64,000 bases of DNA from Neobacillus sp. DY30. GTDB lineage: Bacteria; Bacillota; Bacilli; Bacillales; Cytobacillaceae. A model generated the notes under the pieces. It was not told the DNA's origin and did no database searches. It saw only the letters and a list, made by a program, of their open reading frames with translations. The position numbers and the translations under genes were made by a program. The stretch covers positions 3,600,001 to 3,664,000 of the forward strand of contig NZ_CP126093.1 of the NCBI RefSeq assembly GCF_030123065.1. Reading direction: 5' to 3'. Numbering within the stretch: the first letter of the stretch is position 1; every line of letters starts with the position of its first letter. This document shows positions 33,046-42,615 of the stretch, piece by piece.

Positions 33046-34404
33046 ATGAATTTAAATTCACATTCTAGAAAGAAATTGCGTATTACATCCGTACAAATGC
33101 TAGTTATGTTTTATTTTGCTGCAGTGATTCTTTCAACAATATTACTGATTTTGCCTATCACATTAAATGATGGAGCCGAATTAACACTATTAGATGCTTT
33201 ATTTGTCTCTGCAAGTGCTGTCAGTGTTACAGGACTATCGACTGTTTCAATAGCAGAAATACTCAGTGTTCCAGGGACGTTTATTTTTGCATTTATCTTA
33301 CAATTTGGCGGAATCGGCGTTATGACGCTTGGAACCTTTATTTGGCTTTTATTGGGTAAAAAAATTGGTTTAAAAGAAAGAAAATTAATCATGACTGATC
33401 AGAATCAATATAATCTCTCAGGATTAGTTATATTAATGCGTCAAATCCTTCTCATCATGATTGCGATTGAATTTATAGGAACGTTAATTTTAGGGTTTTA
33501 TTTTTTAAACTATTTCCCTACATGGGAAGAAGCGTTTCTTCAAGGCTTTTTTGCTTCGATAAGCGCAACAACGAATGCAGGCTTCGACATTACCGGTGAA
33601 TCATTGATTCCTTTTGCCAACGATTACTTCATTCAAACAATCAACATCCTGTTAATGATTTTTGGCTCGATCGGCTTTCCAGTCCTTATAGAAATTAAGC
33701 AATATTTTATTAAGAAGCAGAAGAAGTCATTTAGGTTTTCACTTTTTACAAAATTAACCACTTTTACTTTTTTTGCATTAATCATAGTCGGTGCTTTATT
33801 TATTTATATCTTTGAGTTCAATCATTTTTTTGCTGATAAATCATGGCATAAATCTTTATTCTATGCTCTATTTCAATCCGTTACCACACGCAACGGGGGT
33901 TTAGCAACAATGGATATGAATGAATTTTCTACGCCAACACTATTAATTCTTTCAACTCTAATGTTTATCGGTGCCTCTCCCAGCAGTGTTGGTGGAGGGA
34001 TTCGAACGACTACATTTGCCATCATGTTACTATCTATCTATAGTTATGCAAGAGGAAAAAACAGTATCAAAGTTTTCAAAAGAGAGATTGACCATGAAGA
34101 TGTGACTAAAGCATTTGTTGTCATTACAACTGCTGCAATAATCTGTGGAATCGCAGTTGCCCTATTAACCTTTCTAGAACCAAAAATGAGTTTACTTCCA
34201 CTTTTTTTTGAAGTGTGTTCAGCGTTTGGGACCACAGGGCTTTCTATGGGAATCACGGCAGATTTAAGTATAGGCGGGAAAATCGTCATTATTCTACTAA
34301 TGTTTATCGGACGTATCGGTATCTTTTCCTTCCTATTCCTATTAAGGGGTGAAACAAAAGAGGAGCACTACCATTATCCTAAAGAAAGAGTCATTATTGG
34401 ATAG
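33046..34404 (+). CDS. ktrB: K+ uptake protein, KtrB/KtrD membrane subunit
   Basis: 452 residues with four pore repeats, each with a selectivity-filter loop: SASAVSVTGLSTV (about 57), SATTNAGFDITG (about 177), SVTTRNGGLATMD (about 283) and CSAFGTTGLSMGI (about 390). The TrkH/KtrB family moves K+ with Na+. KtrB needs a cytosolic KtrA partner, which is not adjacent, as with the unlinked KtrD of B. subtilis. A possible promoter lies at 32907-32935. Confidence 0.9.
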   Translation: MNLNSHSRKKLRITSVQMLVMFYFAAVILSTILLILPITLNDGAELTLLDALFVSASAVSVTGLSTVSIAEILSVPGTFIFAFILQFGGIGVMTLGTFIWLLLGKKIGLKERKLIMTDQNQYNLSGLVILMRQILLIMIAIEFIGTLILGFYFLNYFPTWEEAFLQGFFASISATTNAGFDITGESLIPFANDYFIQTINILLMIFGSIGFPVLIEIKQYFIKKQKKSFRFSLFTKLTTFTFFALIIVGALFIYIFEFNHFFADKSWHKSLFYALFQSVTTRNGGLATMDMNEFSTPTLLILSTLMFIGASPSSVGGGIRTTTFAIMLLSIYSYARGKNSIKVFKREIDHEDVTKAFVVITTAAIICGIAVALLTFLEPKMSLLPLFFEVCSAFGTTGLSMGITADLSIGGKIVIILLMFIGRIGIFSFLFLLRGETKEEHYHYPKERVIIG

Positions 34405-34415
34405 GATCTTAGGAA

Positions 34416-34451
34416 TAAAAAAGGATGTCCAAAAGCAATGCTTTTGGAACA
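34416..34451 (-). terminator. Terminator of the gene at 34455
   Basis: GGATGTCCAAAAGCA and TGCTTTTGGAACATCC form a long stem with one bulge. On the minus strand it runs into CCTTTTTTATTCC, a strong U tract. It also lies at the 3' end of ktrB. Confidence 0.85.
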
Positions 34452-34454
34452 TCC

Positions 34455-34748
34455 TCATTCATACTTATTTTCATCTGTACCAGAGTAAGACTCTATCGCA
34501 TTTTGAAGGGCATTGTGGGCTTGACCGAAGGCTGCAGCAGAAGATACATCCCCTGCATTTTCCAAGGCAACAATGGCATTTCGTGCTTGCGTTACCGCTG
34601 TAATACAGTTCTCAATCATATTCCCTTTATCACCATACTGTTCTCTAGCAGCCTGAAGCTGCAGAAGGCATTGGTCTAAATTGTTGGTCTGTGGATTATC
34701 ATATGCCTTTTCTAACTCCTCTTTCACTTGCTGTAAAATTTGCTTCAT
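34455..34748 (-). CDS. Small helical hypothetical protein
   Basis: 97 residues, acidic and alpha-helical: KQILQQVKEELEKAYDNPQT, NNLDQCLLQLQAAREQYGDK, then CITAVTQARNAIVALENAGD and FGQAHNALQNAIESY. It has the look of a three-helix soluble protein. TGAGGAAAG lies before the ATG and a strong terminator follows. The family was not recognised. Confidence 0.7.
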   Translation of the reverse strand: MKQILQQVKEELEKAYDNPQTNNLDQCLLQLQAAREQYGDKGNMIENCITAVTQARNAIVALENAGDVSSAAAFGQAHNALQNAIESYSGTDENKYE

Positions 34749-34852
34749 TTTCTTTCCTCATTTCGTGCGAATTAGTAACAGATGGTATTTTAACCTAGAT
34801 ATCCAAAAAATATTCGACAGCTAAACGTAGTTCAACATTTATGTATCATTTA

Positions 34853-35629
34853 TTAATGATTTTCTTTTTTACTCTTGGTTTTAGTTAAAAAATAAGAATT
34901 AATCCAGGCAGTAATCGGAATAATGAGAGCGACACCTATTCCTGCACAAAAGATGGTGATGATTTCAGCACTAAAGATTTTTGAATTGACGATTTCTTCT
35001 AGAGTATAAGATAAATCTTTAAACCAAATAAGCAGGGCCAAATAACCTCCAAAGAAGGCAAAGAATAACGTATTTGTACTTGTTCCTAATATGTCTTTCC
35101 CAATACTAATACCAAAAGCAAATAATTCTTTTCTGCTTATGGATGGATGATGTTGAAACATTTCCCGCATAGGAGATGAAATGGCTATGGCTGTATCTGT
35201 AATGGCACCAATGGTACTCATAATAATGACAGAAGCAGCTATTTTAACAAAATCCACCCCAATATAAAGGGAAAAGACGGAAAGCTCCTCTGCTTCTTCT
35301 GCGCCAAATCCTTGGATCATAGCGTTTTCTGTCAAAATCAGAATAAAAAAGAGCAGTATAACAACGGTTATAATAGTAGAAATGAATGCTGTGATGGTTT
35401 TCTTATTCAGTTCATTAATATAAAAGAGATTTATACAACTAATCACAGTTGAAGCGATCAATGTTATGATAATAGGATCAGCTTGGGGTATTGTCATAAT
35501 AAAGACAGTAAAAAAGAGTACGCCAAAGTTTAGGAATATTGCAATAAATGACCGTTTCCCTTTATTACCGCCAATAATAATCATCAGGATTAATAAAATG
35601 GCAGCCAGCCACAATAATACATTCATCAT
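34853..35629 (-). CDS. YibE/F family membrane protein (second of a pair)
   Basis: 258 residues with about seven membrane helices. The YibE/F core is ASVIIMSTIGAITDTAIAIS, SSPMREMFQHHPSISRKELF, FGISIGKDILGTSTNTLFFA and FFGGYLALLIWF. Its start overlaps the stop of the upstream paralogue (ATGA-type), so the two are coupled and probably form a complex. The biochemical role of the family is not known to me. Confidence 0.8.
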   Translation of the reverse strand: MMNVLLWLAAILLILMIIIGGNKGKRSFIAIFLNFGVLFFTVFIMTIPQADPIIITLIASTVISCINLFYINELNKKTITAFISTIITVVILLFFILILTENAMIQGFGAEEAEELSVFSLYIGVDFVKIAASVIIMSTIGAITDTAIAISSPMREMFQHHPSISRKELFAFGISIGKDILGTSTNTLFFAFFGGYLALLIWFKDLSYTLEEIVNSKIFSAEIITIFCAGIGVALIIPITAWINSYFLTKTKSKKENH

Positions 35630-36762
35630 CTTGCCCTCTTTCGATTAACGAAAAAAATGGTAGTATATAGCCCTATTGGGATTGTCAGCACGATTCCTAT
35701 ACCGCCTGCCAGGGCCCGAGCCATTTCTAATGATAGATTCATGGAAAGAGTAAATATCAATGGAGAATTATTCTTCAAATACAGAATAAGCATTGGAATG
35801 GAACCACTAATATAAGCAAAGAACAAAATATTTGTCATAGTTCCCATTATATCTTTACCAATCTCCATTCCAGAAGTTTTAAGTGCTTTTACTGGTATAT
35901 TGTGATCTTTCTCATATAACCCGAAGATAGAAGAAGACATAGTAATGGCCACATCCATTACGGCTCCTAACGATCCGATAAATAACCCTGCCATAAACAC
36001 TTCCTTGTAAGGACGAGTTATAAATTGCATTTCTTCATATCGAAGTCCTTTTTCAGCCGTTAACCACATCACCAGATATGTGATGGACAACGAGATAAAA
36101 GTTCCCAATAATGTAGCAACAATTGCGGCATATGTTTTTTCATTAAAGCCGTTCACCAGCAATAAAGAAATGATCGTAAATAAGATGACACTTATACTGC
36201 ATATCCATAACAAACTGGTGCCTGATGTATTTAAATAAACATCCAATGCATAGGATAACAAAACGGCATTGACAGCCAAGCTGATAATAGAAAACAACCC
36301 TTGCTTTTTTCCGACGAAAAGGAGAGTAAAGATAAACACCCATGCTACCAACAATATGTATTTATCACGCTTTACTTCCATTATGGTTCCTATTAAATTT
36401 GTATTTTCTTTCTTTTTCGTATTTATTGAAACAAACAATTCATTTCCAATGTGATATTCTTGATCATACGCTCCCGATCTGGAATACTCATTTTTTAAAT
36501 GGATAAGCTTTCCTTTGTGGTCACCGTTTTTTATTTTGGCTACGATCCGTTGTGTGTAAAGATGATCTTTATTTTCATGCAAATCAATCATTTCCTCAGA
36601 ATCACCCAAAACTATTTCAATGACTTCAGCTATTGGTCTTTCGTAAAAAGAATGATTATGAAATACAAAAAGAACGGAGGAAATAAAAATAAGAAAGACT
36701 ATCGAGTACCAAAATATTTGTTTATAAGACACTTTTTTAAATAGATTTACAATAACATTCAA
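35626..36762 (-). CDS. YibE/F family membrane protein (first of a pair)
   Basis: 378 residues. An N-terminal helix (about 15-32) precedes an extracytoplasmic beta-rich domain (about 35-125, AEVIEVVL-like IAEVIEIVLGDSEEMIDLHE, IVAKIKNGDHKGKLIHLKN). Seven or eight helices then carry the YibE/F signature GLFIGSLGAVMDVAITMSSS and TSGMEIGKDIMGTMTNILFF. The soluble domain is absent from its partner at 34853. Four-base overlap with the partner. Function unknown. Confidence 0.82.
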   Translation of the reverse strand: MNVIVNLFKKVSYKQIFWYSIVFLIFISSVLFVFHNHSFYERPIAEVIEIVLGDSEEMIDLHENKDHLYTQRIVAKIKNGDHKGKLIHLKNEYSRSGAYDQEYHIGNELFVSINTKKKENTNLIGTIMEVKRDKYILLVAWVFIFTLLFVGKKQGLFSIISLAVNAVLLSYALDVYLNTSGTSLLWICSISVILFTIISLLLVNGFNEKTYAAIVATLLGTFISLSITYLVMWLTAEKGLRYEEMQFITRPYKEVFMAGLFIGSLGAVMDVAITMSSSIFGLYEKDHNIPVKALKTSGMEIGKDIMGTMTNILFFAYISGSIPMLILYLKNNSPLIFTLSMNLSLEMARALAGGIGIVLTIPIGLYTTIFFVNRKRAR

Positions 36763-37165
36763 AAAAAAACCTCCAATAAGTAAAAAACATCGTTCTAGGT
36801 AGTACCTAAAATACTGCGCAGGAGAGTTCTATTACAAAAGTTTATCGTTTACAATGGACTAAGAATAACAGGAATGATTTTTAATCGTCAAGTGAATCTT
36901 CATCTGCCTCTATTGGGGCTAAGACACAATTACATTCGTAACTCTGAAGTATAAACGTATTATATTTTTCAATTTCTCAATTATTAGCGATTGATTTTTT
37001 TCTACTAATTTCGTGGGAATTCATGACATTCAAACTCTAAACTATTTTAAAATTGATGGATTTCCTTTTCTAAAAGGTGTTTACAACTTATAATTTACTA
37101 AAGATTAGTTCTTGAATTTTTACTGAATGTATGCATAAAACGCATCAACGTGGAGTGGTATATAA

Positions 37166-38077
37166 ATGGAAACCAGACAAATTCAATACTTCCTAGAAGT
37201 AGCAAAACGAGAGCATGTAACTGAGGCAGCAGATGCGTTACATATTGCCCAATCTGCTATTAGCAGACAAATTTCTAATTTAGAGAAGGAATTAGGTGTA
37301 GAACTGTTTATACGAGAGGGAAGGAGCGTAAAATTGACCCCTCTTGGCAAAATTTTTTATGAACGGATTAAACAAGTGTGGTATTTGATGGAGGATTCAA
37401 AGAGAGAAATTAGAGAATATCTAAATCCTGAAAAAGGGACTGTGCGAATTGCCTTTCCGATTAGCATGGCAGCCCATACATTGCCTCACATCATTTATTC
37501 ATTTCGTACCCGTTTCCCTGAAGCAAAATTTCAAATGAGCAATGCCCTTTATTATAAATTAATCGATGGTGTTGTAAATGGCCAATTTAATTTGGCCATG
37601 ATTGCCCCGATGCCAAATCTGGAAAAAGAAAAAAAGATTAAAGGGGACATTTTATTCACTGAAAATATCGTTGCCCTGATCCCTCTTCATCATCCTTTAT
37701 CTGACCGGCCAGCGATTCGATTACGGGATTTAATAAATGATCCCTTCTGCGTGCTTCCTGAAGGGTTTGTATTTCGTGAACAAGTTGTTCAAGCATGTAA
37801 TGAAGTGGGTTTTTTACCTAATATCGCATTCGAAGGGAAAGACATTGACGCATTAAAAGGGTTAGTTTCCGCAGGCTTGGGTGTAGCCTTAATGCCTGAG
37901 ATGACATTGGTCGATAATACACCACGATCAACTGTCGTTATTCCCTTATCAGATTCAAAACTCACTCGAACTGTTGGTGTTATCTACCCAGCAGAACGTA
38001 ATTTGCTTCCAACAGAAGAGCTGTTTTATGATTTTCTTATTGATACTTATGAAAGATTAAATGAGTTTAGAAAGTAG
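37166..38077 (+). CDS. LysR family transcriptional regulator, GltC-like
   Basis: 303 residues. Winged HTH at about 1-60 (METRQIQYFLEVAKREHVTE, AADALHIAQSAISRQISNLE) and an effector domain with GTVRIAFPISMAAHTLPHII, LVSAGLGVALMPEMTLVD. Similarity to GltC of B. subtilis is strong in memory, but gltAB is not in view, so its target is open. 36763-37165 holds divergent upstream sequence only. Confidence 0.82.
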   Translation: METRQIQYFLEVAKREHVTEAADALHIAQSAISRQISNLEKELGVELFIREGRSVKLTPLGKIFYERIKQVWYLMEDSKREIREYLNPEKGTVRIAFPISMAAHTLPHIIYSFRTRFPEAKFQMSNALYYKLIDGVVNGQFNLAMIAPMPNLEKEKKIKGDILFTENIVALIPLHHPLSDRPAIRLRDLINDPFCVLPEGFVFREQVVQACNEVGFLPNIAFEGKDIDALKGLVSAGLGVALMPEMTLVDNTPRSTVVIPLSDSKLTRTVGVIYPAERNLLPTEELFYDFLIDTYERLNEFRK

Positions 38078-38711
38078 AAAAGCAATCATTCTAAGTTTCA
38101 TTATTTTGTATTAAACAAAAATAATTATATCCAATTAACTAAAAAAACGAATCATTAAATAAATCCCCGGGAACTAGATCATTATATGGTCGGTAAATGA
38201 TGAAAAACAACGTGTTAGGTCAAAATACCTGGTTCCTGGTTTTTATTATTTTAATATGTTGTATGTCTCGATAAGCTCTTTCAAGAACTGGAAACTTTGT
38301 GTGAAAATATACTACAGATTGGATTTTCCTCTATATTCTGCAAAAAATCGGGATACCTCCCTGCCCGTGTCACGCCAATTAGCTAAAACGGCATTTGGTA
38401 ATAATGTCTGCATCGTGACATCAAGACCTACAAACGTGACAGGCAGGCCAGAAGAAAATACACAGGCAGCTTGCTTCAGGGTCAGCTAAAACATTGGCTT
38501 CGCTATGCGGAGTGACATTTCCTTTTTACTTTATTCAGATACACTAATATCTTAACTCGCCTTAACAGGTACAATTAGTCCTTCTCAAACCTTAAATGAG
38601 CCGTTGGCATCCCTACATCATAATCTTAACCAAAATACCCTGATAATGTAAAAATTAAACACATTAAAATTCACATTACACTTTTCATTTGAATGTATAG
38701 ATGGTACTTTC
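38078..38711. other. 634-bp stretch without a recognisable gene
   Basis: It contains a loose terminator-like pairing (CCGGGAAC at about 38166 and GTTCCTGG at about 38231, followed by TTTTTA). A short plus-strand frame at 38256-38489 reads RQLAKTAFGNNVCIVTSRPT; it looks like a coding fragment, but I cannot name it and it lacks a ribosome site. No RNA gene was seen. Confidence 0.5.
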
Positions 38712-40745
38712 TTATGAAACTATTTTGGTTGACTTTGCTCTTTCTGCTGTACGGTGAATCCACGACCCCAACGGCCGTTTTAAAGCAAGTGCCACAAGGA
38801 AGCTAACTCCTACAAAAGTTAGTAGAAAAAGGGAATCTTTTACAACGATTTCCTTAATCGTTCCACCCACCGTTTCACGCAGTATACTGACCGCATAGGT
38901 GAATGGCATGAACGGGTGCAATGTTTGAAAAAAGGATGGAGTCAGGCTTACCGGAAAGGTTGCACCTGAACTGGAAATTTGCAGTACCAATAAAATGATA
39001 GATAGCGCTTTTCCAATATTGCCAAACACCGAACATAAGGTATAGATAATAATGGTAAATACAATGCTGATAAAAATACTAAATAGCACAAACCATAGTT
39101 TGTCCGCTACATACGCATAGATTATATACAAATCTCCCATTGATACAATAACCGCTTGGAGAATGCTAATGGTCAAAAACGTTAATAGTCTACCAAAATA
39201 AATTTGGTAGTGCTTATATTGACTTTCCCCGTCTTCTACATCGACTCGTAGTGAAGACACCAGTAGTGTGCCGCCCACCCAAAGTGCCAGCATGGTATAA
39301 AACGGTGTCATCGCTGAACCGTAATTCGGAATTGGAAAAATCCTCTCTGTTTTTAACACAATCGGTTTTGCTAAAAAACTGCTTTCCTTATTCGGATCAT
39401 GCTTTAAGTATTCAATCAAATCGTAAATATTGACACTGCCCTTAAACTGTCTAAGTCGATCTGCTGCATACCTTACTTTTTCTTCGAATCCCGGCAAATC
39501 ATTTCTGGCAAAGTCAGCTGCCTTATGGATCGCTTGTTCTGCTGCTGGAAGCTTGGTACGAACAAGATCTGCGGCTTCACGTATATCGGACTTCACTTTA
39601 GGCAGGTCGTTCCGTACAAAATCAGCTGCCTTATGGATTTTTTGTTCAACAGTGGGGAATACATCTTTAACAAAATCGGCTGCTGTGTTAATTCCACCCG
39701 TAACCTGATCTACCTTTTGCTGTAAATCCGTCCGGGTAGTTTGAATGGTTCCGTGAATGTTCATTAATTCATTGTATAATGAAGTTATCTGTTCTGCATT
39801 GGTAGTTGTACCAGATTGACTCGCCTCATTTACGCTATCCATTGCTTGTTTAATTTGTGTCTCTATCTCGGTGATATTATTCACAACGTCATTGATGATG
39901 GCTGTGGTTCTAGAAATATCATTGAGCCTTTCCTGCATAGCTAACACTTGTTCACCCGCATCCCTGACGAGTGGCAGGCTTGCCTCTACTTTTAGGATAC
40001 TCTCTCCTACTTGGTCAAGTTCAGGAATCCTCTGTTCCATGGCAATAATTTGTTGCCCTTTCTCATGAATTTCAGGCAATTTCCCTTCCAATTCAATCGC
40101 TTTACGCCCCATTTCTTCAATTTGCGGGAGTGCCTTTTCAAGCTCAAAGATTTGATTTTCTACGGAAAAAATGGACGGTAAATCTTTTTCAAGCTCCACT
40201 CCTGCTTTATAAAATGCCGAGAAAATCGCGTCTCCTACTGTTTTAATAAAAGCTTCACTAATTTGGGCAGTTACACCGGTGGCACCGGTGGCAGCAATTT
40301 TAGGAGCAACGGCATTAATTTTTTCATTAACACCAAAAACGATTTGCGGCTTTTCTGGATTCTCTTCTAAAATACTTGAAATTTTCTTAGAAAAATCTTT
40401 TGGAATAATAAGGTAGGCATAATAATCTCCATGTTTTACACCACGTAAAGCTTCTTTCTGGTCGACAAACACCCAGCCAAGCCTTTTATTCTTTTTTAGA
40501 TTTTTTACCGTTTCTTCTCCAACATTAATCTTCTGCTTGGTTAAACTTACTACAGCCCCATTATCTTCATCGGCAACGGCAACGATGATTCCTGAAGTAT
40601 TTCCATACGGATCCCACATCGACTTGATGTTAAACCATGCATATGCGGAAGGAAGCAGCATAAGTCCAACTATCAATAATGCCACTGTTGGAACACTGAA
40701 AATATTTTTCCAATCAGCAGTGTAGATACTCCAAATTTTCCTCAT
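38712..40745 (-). CDS. YhgE/Pip family membrane protein (ABC-2 type permease fold)
   Basis: 677 residues. One N-terminal helix (VPTVALLIVGLMLLPSAYAW, about 18-37) leads into NIKSMWDPYGNTSGIIVAVA. A long extracytoplasmic region with heptad-like repeats follows; the segment VEQKIHKAADFVRNDLPKV is repeated nearly exactly (DFVRNDLP, DLVRTKLP, DFARNDLP). The C-terminal five helices (about 490-660) form the ABC2_membrane part. Pip was first known as a phage receptor in Lactococcus, and relatives include type VII accessory proteins. Role here unknown. Confidence 0.88.
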   Translation of the reverse strand: MRKIWSIYTADWKNIFSVPTVALLIVGLMLLPSAYAWFNIKSMWDPYGNTSGIIVAVADEDNGAVVSLTKQKINVGEETVKNLKKNKRLGWVFVDQKEALRGVKHGDYYAYLIIPKDFSKKISSILEENPEKPQIVFGVNEKINAVAPKIAATGATGVTAQISEAFIKTVGDAIFSAFYKAGVELEKDLPSIFSVENQIFELEKALPQIEEMGRKAIELEGKLPEIHEKGQQIIAMEQRIPELDQVGESILKVEASLPLVRDAGEQVLAMQERLNDISRTTAIINDVVNNITEIETQIKQAMDSVNEASQSGTTTNAEQITSLYNELMNIHGTIQTTRTDLQQKVDQVTGGINTAADFVKDVFPTVEQKIHKAADFVRNDLPKVKSDIREAADLVRTKLPAAEQAIHKAADFARNDLPGFEEKVRYAADRLRQFKGSVNIYDLIEYLKHDPNKESSFLAKPIVLKTERIFPIPNYGSAMTPFYTMLALWVGGTLLVSSLRVDVEDGESQYKHYQIYFGRLLTFLTISILQAVIVSMGDLYIIYAYVADKLWFVLFSIFISIVFTIIIYTLCSVFGNIGKALSIILLVLQISSSGATFPVSLTPSFFQTLHPFMPFTYAVSILRETVGGTIKEIVVKDSLFLLTFVGVSFLVALALKRPLGSWIHRTAERAKSTKIVS

Positions 40746-41031
40746 TTATCGAAACACACCCATTTCAAAACATACTATTTCTATTGTTGTAAAAAATGGT
40801 GTTTTTATCCCAAATCAAAATTGCAACGTGCAAGTTAATTTTGGGGTGAGGTTGTTTGTGATAGAGAATTAATTAACTATTTTTTGTAAAGCTTTGTTAA
40901 ATTTCATTGTTGATTATTAGTACAACGGTATAAAAGGTCGATGAAAGACAAATCAAAAGATTCCTCATTGAGATTAGTCCTTCAACAGGTCTTCGTGAGA
41001 AAAATCAACATCTGCCTTTAACAAAGCCTTT

Positions 41032-41084
41032 GTAAAAAAAACACTCACAGCTACTATTGAAAAATCAATAATAGTTATGAGTGT
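41032..41084 (-). terminator. Terminator of the catabolic operon
   Basis: ACACTCA/TGAGTGT and ACTATTGA/TCAATAATAGT pair into a long stem. On the minus strand eight T residues follow. It comes after the ECF pseudogene and is the first strong stop downstream of the thiolase gene. 40746-41031 shows no gene. Confidence 0.85.
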
Positions 41085-41138
41085 CTTCAATCTTTTTCAA
41101 TAATTCAGGGGCAGGGGCGAACAATACGCCTGTACCAA

Positions 41139-41332
41139 TCAAGCTCCTTTCTTTAAGCGGCCTACAAGAGGTATTACAATTATACCTGCTAGTGTAACCT
41201 GCATCCGTTACCCATTATGGGGAGCTAAATGTTAATGAACATCGTAGCAACAAGGGTCAATGCGATGAAAAGAGAATTGATGACGATGGCTTTTGTTTTC
41301 GTTGATTCTTTCGGTGCAAATAGTGAATTCAT
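41139..41332 (-). pseudogene. ECF transporter S-component remnant
   Basis: The minus strand starts with MNSLFAPKESTKTKAIVINS and LFIALTLVATMFINI, the typical N-terminus of Bacillus ECF substrate-binding proteins. An in-frame stop interrupts, then LPIMGNGCRL continues. After a large internal deletion, VTLAGIIVIPLVGRLKKGA ends the gene in another frame. About 60 codons remain of ~190. The original vitamin substrate cannot be read. It sits between the thiolase stop and the operon terminator. Confidence 0.7.
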
Positions 41333-41377
41333 AAAGACAACCTTTTCTTTTTTTTTTAATATCATAGTAAAACTATA

Positions 41378-42553
41378 TTATACTGCTTCAATGATAATTG
41401 AAACGCCTTGTCCCCCGCCTACACATAAGGATGCTAATCCAATTTGTTTCTTTTGGCGTCTTAATTCATGAACTAAGGTAACCAAAATCCGTGCACCAGA
41501 ACATCCGATTGGGTGACCTAATGCTATCGCACCTCCATTAACATTAATAATCTCCTCTGGTAAACCTAATTCCTTATTTACTGCCAGCACTTGTGCTGCA
41601 AATGCTTCATTTAGCTCTGCCAATTCAATATCCTGTATGGTAAGATTTGCTCTCGTTAAGGCTTTTTGTGTTGCCGGGACTGGTCCAATGCCCATGATAG
41701 AAGGAGCTACAGCTGCACTAGCAACCGAACGGATTTTGGCAAGTGGTTTTAAATCGTATTCCCTTACAGCTTGTTCCGAAGCAACAATGACTGCAGCTGC
41801 CCCATCATTTAATGACGAAGCATTTCCAGCTGTCACCGTCCCATTTTCTTTAAAAGCTGGTTTAAGAGTTAATAATTTCTCTAGATTAGTATTTTTTATA
41901 TTCTCATCTTCTGTAACCAAAGTAGAACCACGCTTGCTTTTAATAGCAACAGGAATAATTTCTTTTTCGAATTTACCTTGTTCTTTAGCTTTAATAGCTT
42001 TTTGCTGGCTTTCTAAGGCAAAAGCATCTTGTTCCTTTCGGGAAATATGATAGCTTTCTACTAAATTTTCAGCTGTTATCCCCATATGGTAACCTTCTAT
42101 TGCACAGTGAAGTCCATCATGAAAGAGTGCATCCACTGTCCGTAAATCTCCCATTTTCTGTCCCCACCTTGCATTCAACACCAAATGCGGGACATTACTC
42201 ATACTTTCTGTACCACCAGCAATCACAACATTTGAATCACCTGCAAGAATTTGGTGATAGGCTAATGTAATTGCGCGCAATCCCGAAGCACATTGTTTAT
42301 CAATGGTAATGGCCGGTACAGACACAGGTAACCCAGAATGGATTGAAGCTTGTCTTGCTGGGTTTCCTTTGAGTCCTGATTTTAGTACATTACCTAGTAC
42401 TACCTCATCAATACATTCACCCGGAAGATTAGATCGTTGCCACACCTCCTTAACAACATTCGTTGCAAGTTGCACAGCACTGACATCCTTCAATGAACCA
42501 CCGAAACTCCCTATCGGAGTTCTGAGTGCCTCAACTAAGTATACATTTTGCAT
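41378..42553 (-). CDS. Acetyl-CoA C-acetyltransferase (thiolase)
   Basis: 391 residues, thiolase II. Nucleophile C88 in TIDKQCASGLRAITLAYHQI; His in GGAIALGHPIGCSGARILV (about 348); second Cys in SLCVGGGQGVSIIIEAV (about 378). It can condense two acetyl-CoA (PhaA role for PHA) or cleave 3-ketoacyl-CoA in beta-oxidation. Last intact gene of the operon, 62 bp after mutB. In this context both roles are plausible. Confidence 0.92.
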   Translation of the reverse strand: MQNVYLVEALRTPIGSFGGSLKDVSAVQLATNVVKEVWQRSNLPGECIDEVVLGNVLKSGLKGNPARQASIHSGLPVSVPAITIDKQCASGLRAITLAYHQILAGDSNVVIAGGTESMSNVPHLVLNARWGQKMGDLRTVDALFHDGLHCAIEGYHMGITAENLVESYHISRKEQDAFALESQQKAIKAKEQGKFEKEIIPVAIKSKRGSTLVTEDENIKNTNLEKLLTLKPAFKENGTVTAGNASSLNDGAAAVIVASEQAVREYDLKPLAKIRSVASAAVAPSIMGIGPVPATQKALTRANLTIQDIELAELNEAFAAQVLAVNKELGLPEEIINVNGGAIALGHPIGCSGARILVTLVHELRRQKKQIGLASLCVGGGQGVSIIIEAV

Positions 42554-42615
42554 TCACTATCCCCCACTTTCATAAAAATAGCGGTTTTGTCCGCGGTTTT
42601 ACTTAGCACTTCACT

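Noticed and set aside
33046-34404. c-di-AMP riboswitch upstream of ktrB
   Set aside because: The 320 bp upstream do not show the conserved blocks of that class; only a possible promoter was seen.
38256-38489. Plus-strand 77-residue frame
   Set aside because: No ribosome site or family match; it is mentioned in the note on the gene-free stretch as a possible fragment only.
41229-41471. Plus-strand 80-residue frame
   Set aside because: It is antisense to the ECF remnant and the thiolase 3' end; the minus strand gives recognisable proteins.
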